The notes beneath the pieces are model-generated. The model worked only from the letters and a program-made list of their open reading frames with translations, was not told the DNA's origin and did not search any database. Shown in pieces: positions 10,650-20,510 of a stretch of 64,000 nt of DNA. This stretch comes from Anisodus tanguticus (taxonomy: Eukaryota > Streptophyta > Magnoliopsida > Solanales > Solanaceae): contig CM067543.1 of the NCBI GenBank assembly GCA_034509755.1, forward strand, positions 57,530,653 to 57,594,652, written 5' to 3'. Made by a program: the position numbers and the translations under genes. Within the stretch, counting starts at the first letter, position 1; each line of letters starts with the position of its first letter.

Positions 10650-12238
10650 TCCTCCATTTTCTCGCAGCAATTCCATACCTAAAAATATACAATCTCGAAT
10701 AATGGCTCAAAATTGATTGCATCTTCAATATCCATAACCATGCACATCAATGGTTGATCTAAACCCTTGATTACTTATGCTTCAATTTTGGGTAGATCAT
10801 CAGAAACTTTCTCTTGTTGAAATCTTTTGCTTCTCTCATCACTAGATTCATTTTCAATACCTTCAAATAATTTCTCGTGTAATAATGACGGGTACTTCTA
10901 TTCATTTTTCAATTGCCCCACCATTCATGTCTATTACATGTCTTATTACTTAAAACATTAGTAGCCTCAATCAAAAGAGAAACAGTTTCAAACAAATCAT
11001 CCTTTTTAGTTATCTCAAGAATTATTAGCAAATCAGTTTGAACATTATTGGAGTCTGTTTTGCAATCAAATATATACATACCATAATAAAAATTACCTTT
11101 GTCTTCGCTTTTTTTCTCCATTATTTCTGAATTTTGGCCTTCTTCATTTATTTATGCCAGATTCGATGACTATTCTTTTTCTTTTGGTTGGTCTTCCTTG
11201 GTTTGCAATGCGTCCTCCACTACCTGGATTGTCTTTTGATTCAAGAACATCTCATATGTCACCAATTCATCTTCTAGATCAAAGTTTCAAAGTATTAAGA
11301 TCCTGGGTAGCCTCAGCTTAGAGATTGCAATATCTTTTTGGTGTGAAACTCTAATCTTAGAAATTGCAATATCTTTTCAATAACTTTAACTTCTTCCAAT
11401 ACTTCTCCATTGACCTTCATATCCTTAGCAATTTCTGTAAATTCTTGTAAAAAAAAACTTTGATAGATTTCGTTGTTTTCATCTTAGCTAACTGATATTG
11501 TTTCCAAAGCTCTTGAAGTTTCTCTCTCTTCACACTTGCAACACGTCGATATGATTTCACCAAAATTGTCCAAGCCTCCTTTGCTGAATTTACATACAAA
11601 TATTTATTATACACATGTAATTGGACTTTGCTATTAAGATAGTAGAATGCCTTATAATTCAATTGTCTGTTTTTCTTCAATTGTGTAGCTGCTTCACCAG
11701 TCAATATTGTGCCTTCTGGGATTTCCACTAACCATGTTTCAATAAAGGACCATAGTCCAACAACATTGAAGAAATTTTTCATCCGCTGAGACCAACTCTC
11801 AAAATTACTTTTTTCATTGAACACAAAAAGAGACAATTTGGTAAATATGGAATAATCCATACTTCTTATATGTGTCGGATCTAACACGAGACTCTGATAC
11901 CAATTTGAAGGAAATAAAAATACTCAAAGGAATAATATATGCACAAGTGAAAGACCCAACAATGGCTATATAGAAGAAATTTATCAAAATAGAAAGAAGA
12001 GGTATGAGGCTTTACTCAAAACTCTTGAATCTCACTACAATCTAAGCTACATCTCCACCTGAGAAATAAGTATGAGACACCCTATTTATAATACTACAAA
12101 ACCAAAATAGGTTAGGACTAGAAAACCTATTTCTATATAACTTTGATAAATAAATTCTAACTAGACTTGTATTAAATAAACTACCAAATATCAAATTCTA
12201 ATTAATTTTAAATTATTAATCTTGGTTTAATTCTAACA
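10650..12238 (-). mobile_element. Truncated Ty1/copia element of a second family: 5' LTR plus gag
   Basis: The 5' LTR spans 12238 down to 11906 (TGTTAGAATT...CTTCA), followed by TTGGTATCAGAGTCTCG, a primer-binding site. A gag reading frame follows at 11887-11417 and decays toward 10700. No 3' LTR, integrase or reverse transcriptase is present. The next fragment to the left is an LTR on the other strand. Confidence 0.8.
11417..11887 (-). pseudogene. Copia gag polyprotein N-terminal fragment
   Basis: A 156-residue frame includes NFESWSQRMKNFFNVVGLW, LNSKVQLHVYNKYLYV and AKEAWTILVKSY, which fit the UBN2/copia gag pattern (a W-centred N-terminal block, then an 'AKEAWDxL' block). It would form the capsid of virus-like particles in the cytoplasm. 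It begins just after the LTR and primer-binding site of the element at 10650-12238, as expected. The frame ends early in KNLQKLLRI, and downstream sequence down to 10900 continues gag-like wording in other frames, so the gene is frameshifted. Confidence 0.8.
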
Positions 12239-12244
12239 ACGATT

Positions 12245-12940
12245 TTATATATACAATGTAATGTTACAGCGAAGAGTTCATCAAAATCTCCTTGTGCACC
12301 ATAATCTATCAAGAAACCAGTGCCTTCTTATTTGTAAGCCAATGAAGGCAAATGAAACTTCTTGTAAAACCAATGTTGGTACTTGGCTAGCTAATGTGAT
12401 GAGCCATTGAACAATTTGTTCAATAGTGAATATCGATACAGCAGTTGATCAATAATAAGAACCAATCAAACTAATAACTCTGCCTAAAGATGGTTCAAGA
12501 TATGCTTTACTTGTCGCTAATAAAAGCATTTTCAAGGTTCATATAACTCTATCATTTGTGGCTATGCACATAGGTTTCACTAAGTGTCTCTTCCACTTGA
12601 CTCTCAAAACAGTGAGTTTCGACAAAATGGACGCTATATTATCTTCAATTGTTCTTCCAATCAAATGGTTGCAAATTTTTTTTTTTTTGAGATAAAGGAA
12701 CCTTCCAATTGTTGCAATTTCAGTAGCTAATATCCAGTTGACATTAATAGACAATAAATCCGCTTGCAATACGACTTTGAGTAATGCCGGGCTCTCCTCC
12801 AAGGGAAGAAGTGCCGGTTCCAGAAAAGATTGTGCCAACCAAAACTGACTTGACTCTGAGAGTGAGAGTTTGGCATCAATCTCTTAAAAACAGATATGGG
12901 AAATTTGAAAAGATGGCAAAAGTTATAAACTTTCAATAGG
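12245..12940 (-). pseudogene. Unidentified decayed coding fragment
   Basis: The minus strand of 12838-12539 reads AQSFLEPALLPLEESPALLK, then ADLLSINVNWILATEIATIG, then after a poly-lysine patch (from a T run at 12668-12680) ICNHLIGRTIEDNIASILSK. Amino-acid composition and helix-like leucine spacing look like real protein from an alpha-helical repeat protein, not chance. The frame is interrupted by stops on both sides (for example near 12540). I do not recognise the family with confidence. It lies between a copia LTR and the 3' end of the HIPP gene. Confidence 0.45.
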
Positions 12941-13235
12941 GAGGGATAAACATTAACACCATAAACCTCTAATTAAGCTCAAAGGTTTGAAACATTTTTA
13001 AGTATGTACATCTTGTTTTACACCTTATAGCCACAAAACACCAGAATTATTAGACAGATGAAGAGAAAAATCTCTCAAATTGCCAATTAGATCTTTATTA
13101 GTAGCATATACTAGACAACAACATATGGAAAAATGAACAAGAGTGTTCAAATCTTAAGCCTAGTTTTTTTCGATTTTCTCAATCGATTTGTCAGAAATTC
13201 TGACTCTGCCACTTGAGAAAGAGTAACCGAAAGGG

Positions 13236-16200
13236 TTACATGATAGAGCAAGCATGAGGATTCTCATCACTGAAAATCTGAGGGGGATAATCAGCATATT
13301 CCATGAAAATGTAGTCCTTTTGATGCATATATTCACTTTTCTTGATATCTGTTGTTGTCTTATCATCTTCCTCTTTGCCTTTATCTTCTTCACTTCCTTT
13401 CTTTTCTTCTTCTTTCTCTTTTTTCTCTTCCTCTTTCTTCTCTTCTTCCTTTTTTACCTCTTCCTCCTTCACTACTAGTGCTTGCTTTCCTGTTCTCTTG
13501 TACACGTCGCTCGCCAACTTTTCTGGATCAATGACACCTTTTACTATAACTTGATTGTTTCCAAGGTCCGTCGTTACAGATTCAACTCCTGCAGTATATT
13601 TGCAAGTTCGTTATAAATGTGAGGATTCAGCATGAATTGACTTGTTTTAGGCTGGCTGTCAACATACAAGTTTGTTAGAATAATGCACAATAACATATTT
13701 GATATGTGCATTTGCAAGTTTGTTACAAATGTAAGGACTCAGCATAAATTGACTTTATGCTGGCTATTAGCCAACAACTTCGCTACAATAATGCATGGAA
13801 ATACATTTAATTTGTGAATTGTAGAATATGGAAATCATATGATATGTACCTTTAATTTTCCGGATTCGTTTCTGCAGTACGTGTCCACATGCATCACAAT
13901 GCATCTGAACTGTCATCTTCACTGTTATGACTGGCGGAGGCTGTCGATTATGTGAAAAACATATGAAATTTCCATGTTAATTCACGTACTAAGTGACTAG
14001 TTATATTGACATGGAAAAATATATAGTTCCAACAAGATATTTAAAAATGCCCCAAATGTTACTTGTTTGCATTAGCAAAGGTCTTGGAAATAGAAGGCAA
14101 TGTTTCACAAATCAGAAATACATGTAGTATTGTCTAAAAATGTAGGTCTAAAGCATTACTCATTAAAGAAGGCAATGTGCACAAGAAGTGTGTATAGACA
14201 AATAGCAAGCCTATACAAATTCCAGGCAATGTGCACAAGAAGTGTGTATAGACAAATAGCAAGCCTATACAAATTCCATCTTAACTCTGTGGCACTACAG
14301 AGCAACTATTATTTCCAAGTCTAAAATAAAATGCAGATCAACACTACAAATGCAACAACAATAACTAAGTCTCGGTCCTAGACAAATTGAGGGTCGGTTA
14401 TATGAATCCTCGTTGATTATATTTTTCCATTTGAACTCATCTCATACCAGAATAGCTAAAACTCAACCAAGTTAACAGTTATTAGCATTGTTCAGTGCAC
14501 TTTGCTAATTAGATTTGTGAAATCCGACCCCTCAATACCCTCAACACAATATTGTCCCACTCAGAGACGAATTCAAGATTTTAAATTTGAGGGCAGAGTA
14601 GCGCCCCCTCCCCTAAAAAAAGCCAATAAAGGTCAAGATTCTCCCTCAGTCCTAATATATGTTATGCAATTTTCTTTTAGTCTGTCCCAGAAAAACGCAA
14701 TACTTTTCTATATTTGAAAATAATTTACCTTAATTTTTTTCATTTTACACTTGATGATGAGATGATTAATAGTCATACAAATAGTAGTTATAACTTGTTT
14801 TAGATCATAATATTCAAAAACCTTTTTTTCTTTTTCAAACTCCATGCTCAATTAAAGTGCATCGCATAAATTAAAATAAATGAATTAGTTTTTAGCAAAC
14901 TAAAAGTTGATCACATGATATCTTATCTTATCATTTCCTAAGCAGGTTTTTTTCCTGTCATCTTCTTGCCGTTTTCCTTATGAGGTGAAAATCTTAAGTT
15001 GCTGTCTTGGGATGTTATTTTATACTTAGTGTATACACTATTGTGAATAACTATTTAGCAGAATAATGCAAAGTATTGAAATGTCAGTCCCGTGAATCTA
15101 TCATAGGCCCCATTTCAAGATTTTAAGATATGGTTATATACGGCAGTGTGGCAGAGTAGCCAGCTACACTTCTTACTCATATTTCCTTTTCACTCATTCA
15201 AACATAAATATCAGCTTTTTAAATTTACAAAAATAATTTAATTTAAAATTTTATTTTACTTTTAATGATGAATGTTTATAGACACACAAATATTACGTAC
15301 ATATAAGTTTATAACAAGAAAGGTAAATAATTACAACCACTCCAAGAATATAGAAAAATATGTATATTTCTTTAATAAAATATATTCCTAGTTAGTTTAT
15401 AAGTTTTAAAATTTCTATAGCCAACCATATAAATATAAGGGTATGTATGAAACCATAAGTTTTACCACTAAGAATTGTGGACCCTTAACTAAAGATTTTA
15501 ATTTTCGAGCTCTAGAAATGAAAAATGGTAAGGTAGGGAGCGTTGTCAGTGATGGAACTAGAGGGTATAACAACATTTTACTATAACATTCAAGATTTTT
15601 TTTTGGAATCAATTTTTTATGCTTATATTATATTACACCTTTTCTCTATAATAACATTTCGCTATAATAGATTGTGAGATTTGACTGTATATATGATGAA
15701 CTCTTTCGGTGAAAATTCTAGTTCGACCACTAAGCGTTAATCTTAGGCTAAGCAAATTAAGATTAATTGAGGCCCGAAGCGGATACCAAACACTAACATT
15801 GGGTGGGGAAAAAATGACTACTGTACAGATTTTAAAGATCTTTATTTTCTCTTTTAATTTGTGTCTATTTAAACTATATGGTTAAGGGAACCCAAGTAGA
15901 ACAGTGGGGATGGAATATCTGTACACCACAAATTCATACCCCAATCTCATTGTATAATGTGCCCCCCAAGTGGGTAGAGCTCAGCTACTGTCTTTTTTGT
16001 TAAATTTACTGTAAATAAATCTTGTTATGTTGCTTTCATTGTCAGGAAGGAAACAGCAGTCACATGTCAGGAATTTCATCAAAAATATTTGAAATTTTAA
16101 TACTATATAGGTAAAAAGAATTAATATTTTTAACCTATGTATATAAGATAAGTTTTTATGCATAGATAATGTTTAATTGATCATTTCTTTTGCCCATATA

Positions 16201-19200
16201 TGTTCCCTCGCTACTATAAATAGTAGACCACACTTGATGGAAAAAAGACTACTGGTAGTACCACTACCAACTACCAAACCTAAGATATACTAGAGTATTA
16301 AAGAGTTTATATTTTATGTTCTAACAGTATAAAAAATAGTTTTACAATTAATTCACTATAAAGTATTTTAAGTACAATTTCTAGAATTTAGTACTTTATA
16401 TTAACTTGGTATAATAATAACTAACCTGATCATATATTAATCGGATCAAGTTATATTAATTATGTCAAAAAATATTATATTATTAGTATATATAACTTCA
16501 ATCTGATAATAATCACTTTGAGCAATAGATCAAGATTGTGTCTCTCTAGCTAGTGTTCCAACAAACCTAAATTCTTTTTTAACGAAAGTTTGATCAAGAA
16601 AAAATAACGATTAGTGTAATATAGGCGAGGATATGATCTTAGATAGGAAGGGGTGGAGGTCGATGATTAGGGTAGATGGTTAGTAGGTCACATAAAATTA
16701 TTGTGCGTATGATTTTGGTAGTCGCGTAGTTTCTTTTTTGCCGATGTGTATTGATATCTGTTACGGTGTGTTTTGGACATTTGTTATTTTATTATCCTTT
16801 TTTCTTTCCTATATTCATGCATCGGGGACGTTTATTTTGAGCTGAGGGTCTCAAAAATAGTCTCTCTATCCTGTAAAGGTAGATGTAAAGTTTGCATACA
16901 TCCTACCTTTGTAGACTCCACTTATGGGATTAAACTGGATATGTTTTGTTTTGTTGTAATATAGGCAATTTTGTCAAACATAAGTATAATAGTTGGTTTC
17001 ACCGTTTAAACTCTTGACCTAGAACAAGAACTAACTTGGTTATAAATATGGGTGAATATGCATCAATCATTAATTAGGTAAATTTAGTGCACGAAGCATC
17101 TCGTGTGCACACATGATTTGAGGAAGCATCCCACTTTAAAGGGATAGCTTATCCGGACACAAATACTACTAGCTGAATTCACGGTTCAAACCTGTAATCT
17201 ATAAATTATGTAATAATAATTTTACTGTAGCTTCAAAGCTTTCCTTCCCATCAACAAATAACTGATTAATAATAATTAACAATAATTTTTACCTCATCTT
17301 TCTTCTCTTCTTTGGGCAGCTCCTCTTTCTTTTCATCCTCATCCTTTTTAATTTCTTCTGGTGGCTTAGGCAAAGGTGAAATCAGTTCAACTTTTCTACC
17401 ACTTTTCTTTTGAATTCTTTCACACACTTTGAGAGGATCTGCATTTATGCCTTTTACCACCACTTTGCTAGCCTTAGAATCCGCCGTTACTTCCTCCACT
17501 CCTGTTTATTTACAATATAAATATAAAATGATGCACAAAAGTCATGCTCTTTTAGCATATGGCTACAAAAAGAAAAAAATAGTAGTACTATATTATATTG
17601 TATATCAAATAAAAGTTTGATGTGTCATATGTTGCTCTATATTTAATCTTTATTTATGAGTTAAGGATAAAAATACATCTCTAAGTATTGTATTTTTTGA
17701 ATTTTCTGTCTGAACTATTAGGTGTGAGAGTTTCTTATTTAAACTATCATCAATTAATTAATAAAATATACCTCAACTATTATTTGTTCACTTTTCCTAC
17801 CTCAACTATCCGATAGGAAAAAAGTAAACAAATGATAATTAAAGTGCATTTTACTAATTAATTGATGATAGTTTATATAGAAATGATATTTGAGATGTGT
17901 TCTTGATCCTTATCTCTTTATTTATTGTTTGGCCTGTTAAAGAATTCATTAATGAATAGTTGAATTGAAAAACGTGATAATGAGATAGGAGAGAGAATAA
18001 ATTAATGAAGCTTCATTATATTATACTCCTAGTATACTATATTCTAGAAGTAGAAAGAATATTCAGATTATTTTTAAAAAAAAAACACTCACAATGTACT
18101 TAAATCTTATATTACCGCGGAAAGGGTCAAATTTGACTATACTATTTAAAATTGAGCAGTTTTTTCGTTAGTCGTGAGTAGAAAACAATCTCGTTTTGCC
18201 TTTCATCGCTAATAGAGTTCTAATTTAAAGATAATTTTAAATTATAATCAGAAGTTGAAAGATAAATTTGAACCTCTTTTCTGGAAAATGTGTGAATCCC
18301 AATCAATTCACAATAGAGCTTCGGTTATAACAAGAGCTACTACAACACTCTTTACTAACGACAAAGATATAAATAGATCAAAAGCGTAATACATATGATC
18401 TTTTAGCAATTTTGAATAATACAAGAATAAATTTTAACATTTTTCGACTATTAATATAATATAACTTGCTATAGCGGGATAGTAGCCTTATTAATCAAAT
18501 TACCAATTCACTCATTATAGGTAATTATTTATTATTACCTGATAAATAATCGTTTATATTATAAGTGTGAATGTACATAAATTAAACTAAAAAGGGAGAG
18601 AAAGAGATCTGGTTCATATCAAGTTAATTTGAGCAAATTAATTAGAGCAAAACCATAACAATGGAATGAACATATAAACTGATACATTTAGAAGATTATT
18701 AAATGAGGGAAATTAAGCAAATTAATTACCTTGAAACCCTTTTAGGGCTCTTGCAACTTTTCTTGCACAAGCTTCACAATGCATATCAACTTTGAGCACA
18801 ATTTCTTGAACTTCATCTTCTTTCTTTTCCTCTCCCTTCTTCTCTTCTTCTTTCTTCTCCTCCTCCTTTTTACCCTCCTCCCCTTTGTTCTCCTTTAAAT
18901 TTTTTCATCAAAATCAAATAAAAAACACTTTTTTGATAAATGGGAATTAAAGAATAAAACCCCTCTAATCAAAGAGGATTTAAATTATAGATAGACTTTT
19001 AGTCAAGGACAAATGTAGTGTGTTCATGTTAGAGGGCATATTCTATATGTGTTTTAAAATTTACTATATAAGCAAAAATAGTACTACATTTTAAATTGCA
19101 ACTCATAACGTTCAAGTCTTGAATTCGTCTCTGATACTAATTTACATGATTTTTTTTCTTATTATGAAGGTACAAATAGTAAATTTCAAATTCAAACTTA

Positions 19201-19469
19201 TATAGCTCAACTCTTGAATTCATCTCTGATATTTAGAATACAAGATTCTTGTTACAAAGTTTATCAAAAAAAAAAAAAAGATTTCGAACTCGAAACCAAA
19301 ATATTCAAATCTTAAATTTGTCTATGCTATTGATGGACAAGATTAATTCTTACACTGGTGTTCTACATTAACAAACAATCAAACTAAACTAAACAAATCA
19401 AAATTAGATTGATTTATTAGATTGTGGAATGTGTTTAGACTTTAGAGTGGTTGAACATACCTCAGCCAT
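13236..19469 (-). CDS. Heavy metal-associated isoprenylated plant protein (HIPP), two HMA domains
   Basis: HIPPs bind metals through HMA domains and are anchored to membranes or nuclear sites by farnesylation. Five coding exons with GT-AG borders: 19469-19461 (MAE), 18892-18730, 17501-17293, 13940-13850, 13588-13236. Together 825 bp, 274 residues plus stop, frame kept throughout. Exon 2 gives an acidic/lysine-rich leader, then HMA1 with MHCEACARKVARALKGFQG. Exon 3 completes HMA1 and adds KSGRKVELISPLPKPPEEIK. Exon 4 starts HMA2 with MHCDACGHVLQKRIRKIKG, completed in exon 5. The C-terminus is a long KEEE-rich linker ending HACSIM, a CaaX box. Both CxxC metal sites are intact. Intron 3 is about 3.35 kb and carries several repeats. 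A second first exon lies at 19871-19879. The gene looks functional. Confidence 0.93.
13601..13820. repeat. Degenerate tandem duplication (about 112 bp) in HIPP intron 4
   Basis: GCAAGTT(C/T)GTTA(T/C)AAATGT, GACTCAGCAT and CAATAATGCA appear twice in the same order, at roughly 13601-13711 and 13712-13820. The duplication fills most of the 261-bp intron. Confidence 0.7.
14171..14278. repeat. Two near-identical 54-bp tandem repeats in HIPP intron 3
   Basis: The unit starting GGCAATGTGCACAAGAAGTG at 14171 recurs at 14225 with no visible internal differences. It is a recent duplication in an otherwise diverged intron. Confidence 0.9.
14639..14885. mobile_element. Decayed Stowaway-like MITE in HIPP intron 3
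   Basis: Begins CTCCCTCAGTCCTAATATATG, close to the Stowaway terminus. The matching arm near 14862-14885 (GCATAAATTAAAAT) has lost the outer tip. Boundaries are approximate. Confidence 0.4.
15547..15732. mobile_element. hAT-type MITE in HIPP intron 3
   Basis: Ends CAGTGATGGAACTAG and CTAGTTCGACCACTA are inverted hAT-like termini. The flanks AGCGTTGT (15539-15546) and AGCGTTAA (15733-15740) agree at six of eight positions, consistent with an aged 8-bp duplication. The interior holds AT-rich TATAACA motifs from another repeat. Confidence 0.65.
16625..16955 (+). mobile_element. 5'-truncated RTE LINE 3' end in HIPP intron 3
   Basis: CTTAGATAGGAAGGGGTGGAGG, GATTAGGGTAGATGG, GGTCTC and the tail ...GGATATGTTTTGTTTTGTTG follow the order of the last 450 bp of the LINE at 38860-39957. 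It has no coding content left. Confidence 0.6.
17659..17920. mobile_element. Foldback MITE in HIPP intron 2
   Basis: Long inverted arms, about 17737-17800 and 17812-17874, share AAACTATCATCAATTAATTA with its complement TAATTAATTGATGATAGTTT, and further inward TTGTTCACTTTTCCTAC with its complement. The outer phrases GGATAAAAATACATC and its counterpart near 17905 suggest the element ends. Confidence 0.65.
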
Positions 19470-19600
19470 GTAGTGACAAAGCTCCAAACAATTGTTGAAA
19501 TTTAATGAACAAAGTAAATGAAAGACCCTTCCTTTTTCCTTCTTTAAAAAACTCATTAGAAATATATGAAGAGGCACATTTATTTAAGAAGAAGAAGAGG
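19461..19600 (-). promoter_or_regulatory. HIPP first-exon module A (MAE), proximal
   Basis: ATGGCTGAG followed by a GTATGT donor encodes the N-terminus Met-Ala-Glu (19469-19461). Upstream on the minus strand are a 5' leader and CTTAAATAAATGTGCC (about 19574-19590), a possible TATA-type core. The module is closely matched by module B about 410 bp further upstream. Confidence 0.7.
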
Positions 19601-19870
19601 TGACACTGCAAATGAATATGACATAGAATTTTTTAATTTATATATAGTAAGTATTATTTAGGGACAGATTTAGTGTATCTGATTCATCTGAACTCAACAA
19701 TTTTGACTCACATTTTATATATATATTATAAAAATCACTAAAAAGTACAAATAATAAATTTTATACTCATCTAGAACTAGAACTCATAAATTTAAATTTT
19801 GAATAAGCAAATCAAATTTTGATTAATTTATAGACTGTAGAATTAATGTGTTTTGAGTGTTTGAACATAC

Positions 19871-20015
19871 CTCACCCATGTGGTCAAAAAGCTCCAACAA
19901 ACTGTTGATTTTTAATGAAGAAAGTAAATGAAAAGCTCTTCTTCGTTTTACTTCTTTAAAACAGTCTCTAGATATATATGAACTATGAAGAGGCACATTT
20001 ATTTAAGTAGGAGGA
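19871..20015 (-). promoter_or_regulatory. HIPP first-exon module B (MGE), distal duplicate
   Basis: ATGGGTGAG followed by the same GTATGT donor encodes Met-Gly-Glu (19879-19871). The 5' leader, the splice donor context GGTATGTTCAA and the core CTTAAATAAATGTGCCTC (about 19993-20008) are repeated from module A. Either exon can splice in frame to exon 2 at 18892. A Gly at position 2 is a potential N-myristoylation position, which module A lacks. Confidence 0.65.
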
Positions 20016-20044
20016 AGAAGAAGAGATGCCACTGTAAATCAATC

Positions 20045-20265
20045 TGACATAGTTTTGTTTTCGGTATTTTTTAAAATCTCAATTTATGTGTCATAGAGTT
20101 GGAATTTCAAGAGTAAAATTTTTTAAGTTTGACTATTAAATTGAATATAGAATATTTACATATTTGAAGGAAAGACACGATAATTAATAATTTAAAATAA
20201 AAAAAGGTCAAATGTGCATCTCTATTATATGTGGACGGAAAAAGTAAAATAGGTTGGGACGCTAA
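20045..20265. mobile_element. Stowaway-related remnant upstream of the HIPP gene
   Basis: CTCAATTTATGTGTCATAGAG at the left and ATGTGGACGGAAAAAG at the right are decayed Stowaway arms with AT-rich interior. Ends and target duplication are not clear. Confidence 0.4.
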
Positions 20266-20381
20266 GATGACATGCCACGTGGCGTTCATCTCATCAAAAA
20301 GTCATACAACGTGGAATTGGGTGTCTACCTTGGATAATTCTAACGAAAGAGGGGTATAATCGAACTATTTAGGTAATGGCA

Positions 20382-20510
20382 TGTTACACCTTGTAATTGT
20401 GTACATCGACTATACCTTAAGTTAGGAAGTATAAGATAAGGAAGAGGGCTCCATTATTGGGAAGAGTAAGGATGGGTCGAGTTGAAACCCGAAGAAGTCA
20501 TAGGAGTTTA
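20382..20510 (+). mobile_element. Partial gypsy LTR start
   Basis: TGTTACACCTTGTAATTGTG...CTTAAGTTAGGAAG is a diverged copy of the LTR start that begins again at 20511. It ends after about 130 bp, directly against the second start. Confidence 0.5.

Noticed and set aside
13342..13554. Plus-strand Ser/Phe/Leu-rich frames (60-74 residues)
   Set aside because: Antisense of the KEEE-rich last exon of the HIPP gene.
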